A stretch of 64,000 bases of DNA from Desulfocucumis sp964643075 (GTDB lineage: Bacteria > Bacillota > Desulfotomaculia > Desulfotomaculales > Desulfocucumaceae): positions 1 through 64,000 of the forward strand of contig CAZXQO010000005.1 of NCBI GenBank assembly GCA_964643075.1, given 5' to 3'. The number at the start of each line of letters is the position of its first letter. The stretch's first letter is position 1. The translations under genes and the position numbers were made by a program. Shown one piece after another: positions 1 to 8,281 of the stretch. The notes under the pieces are model-generated. The model made no database searches and had not been told where the DNA came from. It was given only the letters and a program-made list of their open reading frames with translations.

Positions 1-97
1 CTATCCCTTACATATGTTTCTTTTTCGATTTTTCTAAAGTTAATGACATTGTGATAAAACAGGGTTTTATTCTTTAAAATTGCTGTTGTCAACAATA

Positions 98-2332
98 TTA
101 CGGTTTGTTTGGCTCCAGGGCGAAGGCTTTCGGCATTGCAGAGGCGTCCAGCCCGGATAATCTAACCCAGCCGTTAGTCGCCGTTGCGGCCACATAGAGG
201 TTTTCACCGAAGGCAGCCTTCGGGCAGCCGCCACGTATAGCGGCCTCGTCTACATCCTTGCTGAAGACGTCCGGAATGTCAAGGCTGAAGCCGTTGACTG
301 GAGTGTCGGTGACCAGCGGGGCGTTTGCCCAGGCTACGCCAGGATTAGAGGGCGCGCAGGCCGCCGCCGCGTATCCCGAGCTGCCCCGGACAGTGGTGAA
401 CTTAAACCTGGCATAGCCATTGGGATGGTGGACGCGGAATGATAGCCGGACGTCATCCCCGGTAGTGTAGCTGATGAATCCGCAGGGACCCGCAGCAACT
501 CCGTTTACACTCGTCTCGTAGATCTCGGCCTGACACTTATTGTTGTCCACGTGCAGGTAGAAGATGAAGCCGCCGTCCTGGATCTCGCCGGCATTGGCAT
601 TGCGGGTAAGGATCGTCGTTCCGCCCGAGGCGACACCTGTGGGCACGATGAAATCGAACGTGCCGGGTCCGGGATTGAGCATCGTCCCGTCTTTATCGTA
701 GATCTCCAATTTAATCTTATACTTGCCCGCCGCATTCAAGACCCCGCCCGGCAGGTTGGACGACTGGAGAATGCCGGAGTAGATGTCATTAAACCAGTCA
801 TCAACGGGCCACTCCCTCTTGTGGCCGGGAATCTGGGGCGGCTGGTGCGGTTTGAACTCGTAGAGGTGCATATTGTTTTTTTCCTGCGGGCCAAGCGGGT
901 AGGCGGGAAAGGTCGGCGGCAGATCGGGATGGGCGAGGTCATAATCCACGTAGTGGCGCACCACTGTCTCCGCTACCGGTGGTGCGAAATCACGCCATTC
1001 GGTCTCGTTCCCGGTGCTGTCGAGTTTGTTATACTGCCAGCGGTAGTAGAAAGGCTTACCGGACGTGTTGGACGGAATGCCGCTTGAATAGCCGTGCCGG
1101 AAGCCCAGCCGGCTGCCAAAGGGCGCATCTATCCATGTTCCGTCTCCGTCAGTGAAGTCGGTCAGTCCGCTGCTCTTAATGGCGTCCAGCCGCACGCCAC
1201 CCACGCCCCATGGCATTACCCAAGCAGACACCCCTGTCGGCGGCTCCACAGGGTCAGGCGGAACACAGGTGATCGCTGCCGGATCGTCTGTCTCCATCAG
1301 TATATCGGTTCCGCACACATAGTTCCAGTGGGTATGGCAGGCCACGCCCGGATTATAGAGGGTGTGCAAAGTCCCTCCGATGCACTGGACGGCCTTGAAG
1401 TACAGGTCAGGCTTGTCACCGGTGCAGCGGTACCAGATAGTCGTCTTAAAGCGCCCTTGTTCATCAGTGCAGCAGCACTTGATCAAGTCAGTGTGTAACT
1501 TATACCAAAGCCACTTCAAGGCGCAGATATACACGGCCAGTATATCCGCCTTGGCGATCAGAGCGGTACGGAGTTCATTGGCCGAGGTCGCCTGAAAGAC
1601 CGGTTCCAACTTGGACCGGGTTTCCATTGTTAACGGCGCGGCCTTCATCTCAGCCCTTAAAGTTTCGATTATCACCCCGGGAGGCTCTGGCTGAGGGTTG
1701 ATGGTTACCGGCGTGGCAGGCGGCCAGATCTCTGGTTGTTTCTCAATGAAGACCCGCAAGTCGTCCCGCAAGCGGAAAAGGTCTCGTTCCGGCAGCTGCA
1801 GGATGATCATGGGAATCTTGTCTACCTCGTAGATCTTGACGCAGGCGCCACAGACACCAAGTTCCTTCGTCGTGCCATCGGGCAGGGATACGCGCTTGAC
1901 CAGCCGGCCCCGGACAACACAGGGGCAGAAGAGCCACTTCGACCATTCGGGTGAGAAGACCGTTATATTGATGATGTTCTTTTCCGCGTCCAGGCGGACC
2001 CGTTTCTCATACGCCACCCTATGCAGGGCGGCCAGGGAAGGGTTCTTTTTCTGCGTCTCACCCCGGCGAATCAACGCGGCCATCCATGGGGGCACTTCCT
2101 CTTGCTCCTCAGCCAGGACAGGTCCGAGGACCAATCGCACTGCAGTGCCCGCCAGTTTTGACGGCACTTGCAACTTCACCTGGCTCTGCTCACCTTTTGG
2201 CACGGATACCTCGGTCAGGAACTGGCCCGTTACATCGAAGGCGTAAAGCATCACCTCCGGTAGTTCCTGCTCCTGCGCCTGTTCCAGTCGTACGTTGACG
2301 GTTAGCGTTAATTTCCCTTTTCTTTCTTCCAC
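98..2332 (-). CDS. Large Cys-containing beta-rich protein of unknown function (744 aa)
   Basis: I do not recognise a characterised family. The protein has no signal peptide or membrane segment. The N-terminal 200 residues contain a CPC and a CGAC cluster inside what reads like a transthyretin or carboxypeptidase-regulatory-like beta fold. Around residue 295 a CCCTDEQGRF stretch followed by 'DLYFKA' has the cadence of a second such domain. The C-terminal half is Gly/Asn/Pro-rich and beta-predicted. I choose GTG at 2332 because AAAGGGAG lies about 10 bases upstream; an in-frame ATG at 2368 and a TTG at 2389 lack a comparable site. The gene stands alone, in a GC-rich codon style unlike the AT-rich DNA around it. 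A role as a surface, spore-coat or assembly-scaffold protein is only a guess. Confidence 0.7.
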   Translation of the reverse strand: MEERKGKLTLTVNVRLEQAQEQELPEVMLYAFDVTGQFLTEVSVPKGEQSQVKLQVPSKLAGTAVRLVLGPVLAEEQEEVPPWMAALIRRGETQKKNPSLAALHRVAYEKRVRLDAEKNIINITVFSPEWSKWLFCPCVVRGRLVKRVSLPDGTTKELGVCGACVKIYEVDKIPMIILQLPERDLFRLRDDLRVFIEKQPEIWPPATPVTINPQPEPPGVIIETLRAEMKAAPLTMETRSKLEPVFQATSANELRTALIAKADILAVYICALKWLWYKLHTDLIKCCCTDEQGRFKTTIWYRCTGDKPDLYFKAVQCIGGTLHTLYNPGVACHTHWNYVCGTDILMETDDPAAITCVPPDPVEPPTGVSAWVMPWGVGGVRLDAIKSSGLTDFTDGDGTWIDAPFGSRLGFRHGYSSGIPSNTSGKPFYYRWQYNKLDSTGNETEWRDFAPPVAETVVRHYVDYDLAHPDLPPTFPAYPLGPQEKNNMHLYEFKPHQPPQIPGHKREWPVDDWFNDIYSGILQSSNLPGGVLNAAGKYKIKLEIYDKDGTMLNPGPGTFDFIVPTGVASGGTTILTRNANAGEIQDGGFIFYLHVDNNKCQAEIYETSVNGVAAGPCGFISYTTGDDVRLSFRVHHPNGYARFKFTTVRGSSGYAAAACAPSNPGVAWANAPLVTDTPVNGFSLDIPDVFSKDVDEAAIRGGCPKAAFGENLYVAATATNGWVRLSGLDASAMPKAFALEPNKP

Positions 2333-2723
2333 CTTGTATACACTCCCTTTCTTTTGTATTGATAGCATGAACCATGCAATTACGTCCAACGGTGTGTGCC
2401 AGCCATTTACCGGAGTAAAGCTAAGACAAGAAACTTCTCATATAGTTCGTCCCCGGTAAGGGCTGTTCATAAAAAACTACCGGTTTATGGAAAATTAAAA
2501 GCAGCACCACCATGATGCTGCTTTAGTTCTGATATATTTTTTATATGACAAAAATATTCAAATACCTTTGTATTCCAAATATATATTTTCTAGTAATAAA
2601 CGACAGATAATGTCATTTGTTAATTTTATTTTTAAATCTTATCTATAGCATAAGAAGATTATGTAAAATCAAACCAAATATTTAAGAGGATAAAATTATT
2701 AATCGTATGGGGAAGATAAAAAC
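2333..2723. other. Intergenic region with one hairpin
   Basis: No gene is visible. A terminator-like hairpin sits at 2498-2524 (AAAGCAGCA and TGCTGCTTT around a 9-base loop). The rest is AT-rich and presumably holds the divergent promoters of the genes on either side. Confidence 0.5.
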
Positions 2724-2858
2724 GTGCAAGTATTCAACAATTTCGTCAAAACACCGGAACAGGAGTTGCATATGATAGAATACCTGAAACAAAGTAAAAT
2801 CACCTGGGTGGGTATGGTTGTTTTGTTAGCAGGCATGTTGGCAGGAATCTTTGCCTAG
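2724..2858 (+). CDS. Small single-pass membrane protein (44 aa)
   Basis: GTG at 2724 is preceded by GGGGAAG at about 8 bases. An internal ATG at 2772 also has a good site (CAGGAG, 6 bases) and would give 28 residues, so the start is not settled. The C-terminal half (TWVGMVVLLAGMLAGIFA) is a clear membrane helix. No family is recognised. It precedes the rhomboid protease by 140 bases on the same strand and could be cotranscribed with it. Confidence 0.5.
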   Translation: MQVFNNFVKTPEQELHMIEYLKQSKITWVGMVVLLAGMLAGIFA

Positions 2859-2998
2859 CTGTGACGAAAACAGTGGCGGCTAATGTGGACGTGACGGCTA
2901 CCCGCCGGATGATGCCTTTACACCCAGGTATAGGAAGAGATTTTTATGTGAAAAGAGTCGGATCTTGATGTAAAATTATAGAGTGTGAGGTGACAGCG

Positions 2999-3691
2999 AT
3001 GATTCCCCTGCGCGACAGCGTGCGGTCCAGTACCAGGCCCTATGTCAACTGGATACTGATTGCCCTGAACATATACATATTTTACAGGCAGTTTATGCTC
3101 CCCGTGGATATGCTGAACCAGGTTTATCTGCATTTCGGGGTGGTGCCGGCGGACGTAAGCTATGCGCTGGCCAACGGGACGTCACTGATACCCGTGCTGC
3201 TAACCTTTATAACAGCAATGTTTTTACATGGCGGCTGGGTGCACGTGCTGGGCAACATGCTTTACTTATGGGTCTTTGGGGATAACGTGGAGGACCGTCT
3301 GGGCCATTTGCGCTATCTGCTTTTTTACCTGGCTTCCGGTGTGGCGGGAGGCATTGCTCATTTTTTGTCAAACCCGGCTTCCCAGGTGCCTATAATTGGT
3401 GCCAGCGGAGCGATAGCGGGAATACTGGGGGCTTATTTAGTAGCCTTTCCCCGCTCCAGGGTTCTTACGTTGGTACCCATTTTTATATTTTTTACTATTA
3501 TGGAAATTCCGGCGGTTATATTTCTGGCCATATGGTTTGTTTTGCAGTTATTCAACGGCACCGCCTCCATCGGAGGCACAGCCAACACGGTGGCCTGGTG
3601 GGCACATGTGGGAGGATTTGTGGCTGGTGTGATTATGATTAAATTGCTGCCGGCGCGCAGGCGGGATAACTATTACTACAGCCGGGAGTAA
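2999..3691 (+). CDS. Rhomboid-family intramembrane serine protease
   Basis: A polytopic membrane protein of 230 residues with the rhomboid signature: HVLGNMLYLWVFGDNVED in the helix-2 region (residues 82-99), the catalytic GASG motif with the nucleophile at Ser136, and the partner His203 in AHVGGF. Rhomboids cut transmembrane segments of other membrane proteins within the bilayer; no substrate can be inferred here. ATG at 2999 is chosen because GAGGTGA lies 5 bases upstream; a GTG three codons earlier overlaps that site. It ends in its own terminator and is followed by the minus-strand accessory patch. Confidence 0.9.
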   Translation: MIPLRDSVRSSTRPYVNWILIALNIYIFYRQFMLPVDMLNQVYLHFGVVPADVSYALANGTSLIPVLLTFITAMFLHGGWVHVLGNMLYLWVFGDNVEDRLGHLRYLLFYLASGVAGGIAHFLSNPASQVPIIGASGAIAGILGAYLVAFPRSRVLTLVPIFIFFTIMEIPAVIFLAIWFVLQLFNGTASIGGTANTVAWWAHVGGFVAGVIMIKLLPARRRDNYYYSRE

Positions 3692-3710
3692 CTGCCCGGC
3701 TCAGTTTTCT
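3680..3710 (+). terminator. Rho-independent terminator of the rhomboid gene
   Basis: AGCCGGG (3680-3686) pairs with CCCGGCT (3695-3701) and is followed by CAGTTTTCTT. The stem overlaps the stop codon of the rhomboid gene. Confidence 0.65.
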
Positions 3711-3783
3711 TATACTCCAGCGAAGGATGGATATCCTCCCGGATTTTGAAAGCCTCAAAAAACAAAAAAACTACATTACCTTA

Positions 3784-4650
3784 CTAGGAAGCATTAATGC
3801 TTTTTAAGGCTATAGAAATTGCTTCTATCATATCTTCTTTATGCTTTTCATAATCATTTAAACTATTAGTTTTACTTTTCCATCTGTCACCTACTGTACC
3901 CCTAATAAGGTAGCAAGAGAAATCCTGACATCTTAAAATGGATAGATTATCTTTCTTTGAAGTGTGGCTTTTAATTTTACCATAATTAAATTCAGCAACT
4001 TTTTTAACAAATGAATCATATGCCCCGAAATATGTAAAAAATAGTAATCTGGGCTTTTTGAAGTTAATCTCATTTAGCAGGTAAGGGATACAGTTTCTTG
4101 CACATTCGTCGATAGAAAACTTGGTTTTATCATCTTTCCTCTTCTTGGAAGCATTAACACTAAAGCACTTTACTAAATCGGTTAATGCAATACCACGTCC
4201 AACACGCAGGGCACAACCTGAAACTTTTTTAAATAGTTTATCTATTTTATCATTGTAATCATAGTAATAATCTTCAAGAATACCGTATTCATTAATCATG
4301 GGGTTCTTTGTTTGGAATAATGTTGAATTAATGTCATGTAAACGCTCAAAAAAGGCATTGTCTATACAAACATTCTGATATCTATCTTTATTATAATAAT
4401 ACTTTACGCTACCTTTTTCGGAAACTTTTATAATATTACGAAAAATTTCTCTTAGTGCAGGGTTATATCCAACCGCCCAGACCTTAGAGTCATCATCAAC
4501 GCCCACCGTTCTCCCAATTGGTAAATCAAGATTGCACTTATTACATCGTGGTAAAGCTTCAGCTAATTCTTTAAAACTATTGAACTTTAGTATTTCTTTG
4601 TTGTTAGGTTTCATCTCTATTGTTTTAATTTCAAGGATTGATTTAATCAC
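3784..4650 (-). CDS. Uracil-DNA glycosylase-superfamily-like protein (divergent, 288 aa)
   Basis: An N-terminal CNKC pair (about residue 36), then WAVGYNPALRE in the position of the GExPG loop of family-4 uracil glycosylases, then LTDLVKC followed by a cysteine-spaced block ending ECARNCIPYLLNEI and PRLLFFTYFG. This reproduces the order of the four Fe-S cysteines and the 'CxPYL...P' element of family 4. The usual C-terminal HPS/HPA motif is not apparent and the protein is longer than the roughly 200 residues of typical members. Function is therefore uncertain: repair enzyme, or a degenerate or repurposed relative. GTG at 4650 has AAAGGA 9 bases upstream and overlaps the end of the transposase remnant. 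Codon use is markedly AT-rich against the neighbouring repair genes, which suggests recent transfer. Confidence 0.5.
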   Translation of the reverse strand: MIKSILEIKTIEMKPNNKEILKFNSFKELAEALPRCNKCNLDLPIGRTVGVDDDSKVWAVGYNPALREIFRNIIKVSEKGSVKYYYNKDRYQNVCIDNAFFERLHDINSTLFQTKNPMINEYGILEDYYYDYNDKIDKLFKKVSGCALRVGRGIALTDLVKCFSVNASKKRKDDKTKFSIDECARNCIPYLLNEINFKKPRLLFFTYFGAYDSFVKKVAEFNYGKIKSHTSKKDNLSILRCQDFSCYLIRGTVGDRWKSKTNSLNDYEKHKEDMIEAISIALKSINAS

Positions 4651-4885
4651 TTTCGAAAATCCTTTCTAATAAGAATGTCCATGACCTATACCAGTTCTCG
4701 GCAAGCGCTCTTAAAGATTCGATTTGGGTAATCTGAACAATAAGCAGGATGTAAAGCAATTTGGCTGTAAATAACTTTTTGATGTACCTGTCTGCATCGG
4801 TATCTTTGATGAGCGCATTAAATTTTTCATTGGGAAATTGTTTTAGCACTTCATTAAATATGGATTTTGTGGTATCCTTATCCAT
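4643..4885 (-). pseudogene. Transposase N-terminal fragment (DUF4372-like, IS4-type)
   Basis: The 80 residues from ATG at 4885 (AAGGA 8 bases upstream) match the start of IS4-type transposases carrying the DUF4372 domain: '...LKQFPNEKF', 'DADRYIKKLFTAKLLYILL' and 'QIESLRALAEN'. The similarity stops after ENW, and the catalytic DDE portion is absent. The last codons run into the start region of the uracil-glycosylase-like gene. It is a remnant left where other DNA replaced the 3' part of the element. Confidence 0.6.
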
Positions 4886-5102
4886 ACTGAGGTTCCTTAT
4901 TTTAGAAACTATGGACAAGATCGCCTACTATACCTCTATTATAAGGAGTTTTTTAATGAAATACCATGATATTTCTATATATAAAAAAACATCTCCTGCA
5001 CATCTATGTTGTGTCGATATTGTTTACACCCTAATGACGATTCGGTCAAACTGAATAGTCAGTGAAGGGTAGTCGTCGGGGTCGGATGCTATCAGCCGTA
5101 GT

Positions 5103-6011
5103 TTATTGTTTTTTTGCTGTCTCCAGCAGTCTGTCCAGCCGCTGCCTCAGATTCAACAGCCTGCCGTAAACGTCTCCCATGGAATCAAGTCGCTGGAATA
5201 TGGTTTTTAGGTTAAATTTTTCAGGCGTTATTTCTCCCTTCACAATTTCCTCCCAGAGCAGGGGTGTTGAAACCGGTGCACCGGGCAGGGGGCGGAGTCC
5301 GTATTGGAAGGCCATAGTTTTTCCCCTTCCGTTCTGCAGATAATCAATATAGACTACACCCCGGGGTCTCTTTCCTACCTTTCTTTCTATGGTGGCCTTT
5401 TGGGGATAGATGCGGGCTATCAATTCCGCCACGTATTTCATGGCGGCGGTGACCTCCTGCCACGAGTAGGAAGGCTCAAGGGGTATAAAGAGATGTAGCC
5501 CGCTGGCCCCGGAGGTTTTGGGGAAGCTTTCCAGACCAAATTCCTCCAGTGCCTTGCGGGCCAGCAGGGCGATGTCCAGGGTATCGCGGAAGGACGCACC
5601 CTCCGATGGGTCAAGATCTATCACCGCCAGATCCGGTCTTGCCAGGTCATCAGTTTTTGCCAGCCAGGCGTGTATCTCTATGCAGGCATTGTTCGCCAGC
5701 CAGGCCAGGGTAGCGGGATCATTGCAAACAATGTAGTTGATAGTTTTCTCACTGTGTTCCACCGGGTGTGTTTTAATCCATTCCGGAGCATAATCCGGGC
5801 ATTCTTTCTGATAGAAATATTCTCCGGTTATGCCGTCGGGGTAGCGTTTCATCACAACCGGCCGGTTATGTATATGCGGCAGTATATAAGGAGCCATTTC
5901 CAGGTAGTACTTGATCAGGTGCGCCTTGGTATACCCCTCGGGCCACAAAAGCTTATCCAGATTGGTCAGTTTAACCTGGTGGCCTTCAATCAAGGTAAGC
6001 TGCTCGGTCAT
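5103..6011 (-). CDS. ligD: LigD-type DNA polymerase/primase of the NHEJ system
   Basis: Archaeo-eukaryotic-primase-type polymerase domain. The metal-binding pair is in AVIDLDP (Asp132, Asp134) and the nucleotide-binding block is TSGASGLHLFIPL (His173). The N-terminal 'KLTNLDKLLWPEGYTK' and the 'RPVVMKRYPDG' segment are typical of LigD polymerase modules. At 302 residues it is a complete stand-alone domain. It fills gaps and adds nucleotides at double-strand break ends held by Ku. ATG at 6011 has GGGGTGAT 3 bases upstream. It lies 31 bases downstream of the ligase gene, in a Ku-ligase-polymerase order on one strand. The gene is split from the ligase, as in many Firmicutes, not fused as in mycobacteria. 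Confidence 0.92.
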   Translation of the reverse strand: MTEQLTLIEGHQVKLTNLDKLLWPEGYTKAHLIKYYLEMAPYILPHIHNRPVVMKRYPDGITGEYFYQKECPDYAPEWIKTHPVEHSEKTINYIVCNDPATLAWLANNACIEIHAWLAKTDDLARPDLAVIDLDPSEGASFRDTLDIALLARKALEEFGLESFPKTSGASGLHLFIPLEPSYSWQEVTAAMKYVAELIARIYPQKATIERKVGKRPRGVVYIDYLQNGRGKTMAFQYGLRPLPGAPVSTPLLWEEIVKGEITPEKFNLKTIFQRLDSMGDVYGRLLNLRQRLDRLLETAKKQ

Positions 6012-6042
6012 TGCATCACCCCGGATTAATGTTTTGTATTTC

Positions 6043-6966
6043 TTACTGTTTAACCGCTGCTGGGCATTCCCCGGGAGATTTGTCCCAGCGCAGGCCGCGG
6101 TAGACGGGGTGCCGGAGATAACCCTCCGCTGTAATGGTCAGATAGTTTACCGTGCAAACCAGCAGGGGCTTTACCCACCTGATTAGTTTTCTTTCGGGCG
6201 AGGGCATGTCCAGCACTGCTTGGCTGGTTTGAATTTTATCCAGGGCATCAAGCAGTGATACGGCTTCCCTGTTGCTGAAACCAGTACCCACCTTGCCCTG
6301 GTAGAGCAGCCGGCCTTCCAGGCTGGCTCCCAGAACTAGTGAGCCCAGGGTTCTGCCGCCCCGACCGGGCTGGTAGCCGCAGATGACCAGATCTGCTTCC
6401 CGGGTATGCCTGAACTTTTTCCAGTAAGGAGAGCGCCGGCCTGGTAAATACGGGCTTTCCAATGCCTTGGCCACAACCCCTTCCAGGTCTTCTCCAGCGC
6501 AGGCGTTAAAAAAGTCAACACCGCTTTCCGTAATATACTGGGACAATATGATTTCATCTCCGGGGAAAACAATTTCCCCCAGCAACTTCTTCCGCTCCCC
6601 CAGAGACAGATCCATTACGGACTTTCCCTCCCGGTAAAGGACATCAAAAGCAACAAAGGCCGCCGGACGTTCGATAGACCCCTGGTTTATTCGCCCGGGC
6701 AAGGCGCTCCTGCCACGGGATTGTATCCCGGCAAAGGAAGGTTTGCCGTTTTCAAATACTACAATTTCTCCGTCAATGATGGCCGGCTGTCCCCCGACTT
6801 TTTTGTGTAACTGGCCCAACTCCGGAAATTTTAAACTAATGTCAATCAGGTTGCGGGATAATATTTCAGTGCCGGCGTCCAGGTAGGCCAGCCCACGGTA
6901 GCCGTCCCATTTAATTTCATACAGGTGCCCGGGGCTGTCAAAGGGTTCGGAGCTAATGGCCAGCAT
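6043..6966 (-). CDS. ligD: ATP-dependent DNA ligase of the NHEJ system (LigD ligase domain)
   Basis: The adenylation motif I is YEIKWDGYR with the nucleophile Lys19. The motif EPFDSPGHLYEIKWDG is standard for LigD ligases, and the C-terminal OB-fold block 'LLVCTVNYLTITAEGYLRHPVYRGLRWD' is present. It seals double-strand breaks with ATP after Ku binding. The start is unclear: family members begin with a few residues before 'PMLA', but the only in-frame codons between the AGGAAG site and ATG 6966 are CTG, ATT and non-start codons, and the ATG itself has no site at normal distance. A rare CTG or ATT start is possible. Neighbours are Ku upstream and the polymerase downstream. Confidence 0.9.
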   Translation of the reverse strand: MLAISSEPFDSPGHLYEIKWDGYRGLAYLDAGTEILSRNLIDISLKFPELGQLHKKVGGQPAIIDGEIVVFENGKPSFAGIQSRGRSALPGRINQGSIERPAAFVAFDVLYREGKSVMDLSLGERKKLLGEIVFPGDEIILSQYITESGVDFFNACAGEDLEGVVAKALESPYLPGRRSPYWKKFRHTREADLVICGYQPGRGGRTLGSLVLGASLEGRLLYQGKVGTGFSNREAVSLLDALDKIQTSQAVLDMPSPERKLIRWVKPLLVCTVNYLTITAEGYLRHPVYRGLRWDKSPGECPAAVKQ

Positions 6967-7052
6967 GGGGCGAATGACGGGCAGTCTTCCTGTTTTTATC
7001 TTTTAGCCTCCATCCCAATTGGATTTGTTGTACCGACGGTCTTACTCCTGGC

Positions 7053-7910
7053 TTAGGAAGTTTTTCGCCGGGCTGTCGCCCTGGGCGCCTTTGCTTCCCG
7101 GGCGGGTTTTTCTTCCGGGGGTGCGTCTTTACGATCCTTTTTGGCCAGATCTATACTGGCCTTTAATGCCTCCATCAGGTCAACCACCTTGCCTGTTTCC
7201 GGCCTGGCGGGTATTTCAACCGCTTCGCCGGCTATTTTAGCCTGGATGACTTCCATCAGGTTTTGCCGGTAGGTATCCACATATTTTTCCGGCTGGAATT
7301 CCGCCGACAGGCTGCTGATCAGATTTACCGCCATTTTTACCTCATTATCGTGCAGATTTATCTGGTAGTTCATTTCGGGCAGTATATCTGCCTGTCTTAT
7401 TTCATCCGGGTAATGCATGGTGCTCATAATCAATACATTTTTATCCCCCACCCTGATGGTGGCCAGTGATTCCCGGTTGCGGATGACTACCCTGGCTACT
7501 GCCACCTTGCCTGTTTCTCCCATGGAACGCCGTAAAAGCTCGTAAACTTTAGCGCCGCCTTCTCCCGGCGCCAGGTAATAAGGCTTTTCGTAATAAACGG
7601 GATCTATTTCCCTTAAATCCACAAAGTCCAATATTTCAATGCTTTTCCCGCCATCAGCCCCGGACAGTTTGTCGAAGTCATCTTCCTTCATAATGACATA
7701 TCTGCCCTTTTCATATTCATACCCTTTAACGATTTCTTCCATGGGCACGTCCGCCTGGCAAGTGGGGCAGTAACGCCTGTACTGTACGGGGGTTTTGCAC
7801 TTTTCATGCAGGTAGTTGAATTTTATGTCCTTTTGCTCCGTGGCCGCATAGAGCTTAACCGGAACGAAAACTAGGCCGAAGCTAATGGCACCTTTCCAGA
7901 TGGGGCGCAT
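7053..7910 (-). CDS. ku: Ku homodimeric DNA-end-binding protein
   Basis: The opening MRPIWKGAISFGLVFVPVKLYAATE and the 'YEYEKGRYVIMKEDDFD' and 'YYEKPYYLAP' blocks are diagnostic of bacterial Ku. The protein rings double-strand break ends and recruits the ligase and polymerase encoded just downstream. It is 285 residues, normal length, with a Lys/Arg/Ala-rich C-terminal tail from about residue 255 typical of the DNA-bridging extension. A CKTP...CPTCQ pair near residue 37-53 may bind zinc. The ATG is preceded by GGTG at 5 bases. Confidence 0.94.
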   Translation of the reverse strand: MRPIWKGAISFGLVFVPVKLYAATEQKDIKFNYLHEKCKTPVQYRRYCPTCQADVPMEEIVKGYEYEKGRYVIMKEDDFDKLSGADGGKSIEILDFVDLREIDPVYYEKPYYLAPGEGGAKVYELLRRSMGETGKVAVARVVIRNRESLATIRVGDKNVLIMSTMHYPDEIRQADILPEMNYQINLHDNEVKMAVNLISSLSAEFQPEKYVDTYRQNLMEVIQAKIAGEAVEIPARPETGKVVDLMEALKASIDLAKKDRKDAPPEEKPAREAKAPRATARRKTS

Positions 7911-7972
7911 TTTTTCACCACGCTTCTTTTTTTAGGTATTATTCCCGGCCCCTTTATTCTGATGCGGTCCGC

Positions 7973-8281
7973 TTATGAGCCCGGTCTGTTTAACCGGAAC
8001 CTGGCGCAGCTCTGAGTCTCGGGGCTGTTTTTTTGCAGGCACAGTTCCAGCCCCTCCAGGCCCACCCTCTTTATGACTTCAGCCGCGTGTACCGTTGCGG
8101 GAACCCTTTCCCGCAGGGAATTATAGGCCTTGATATTTACAACGCACCCTTTCCTGGTTTCCTTCCTGCCCTGTATGTTTACGAAAAAAAGGCAGTCCCC
8201 GCAGCGGTGGATGGCCAGTCTGCGCATTTCCGGCAGGAACATGCGGTGTTTCTCCCACAGCACGTTATCTTTGCCGGCCAT
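7973..8281 (-). CDS. Small Cys-containing hypothetical protein downstream of dinB
   Basis: A 102-residue protein with HRCGDC, KGC, LCL and SCARF cysteines, which would suit a metal site. No family is recognised. ATG at 8281 has CGGAGGTG 7 bases upstream and lies inside the last codons of the DNA polymerase IV gene (17-base overlap), so the two are translationally coupled. The Ku gene starts 63 bases downstream. The position suggests a role in the damage response, but this is inference from context. Confidence 0.7.
   Translation of the reverse strand: MAGKDNVLWEKHRMFLPEMRRLAIHRCGDCLFFVNIQGRKETRKGCVVNIKAYNSLRERVPATVHAAEVIKRVGLEGLELCLQKNSPETQSCARFRLNRPGS

Noticed and set aside
551..1498. Long plus-strand frames opposite the 744-residue gene
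   Set aside because: They are the antisense of a GC-rich coding gene and have no ribosome sites or sensible products.
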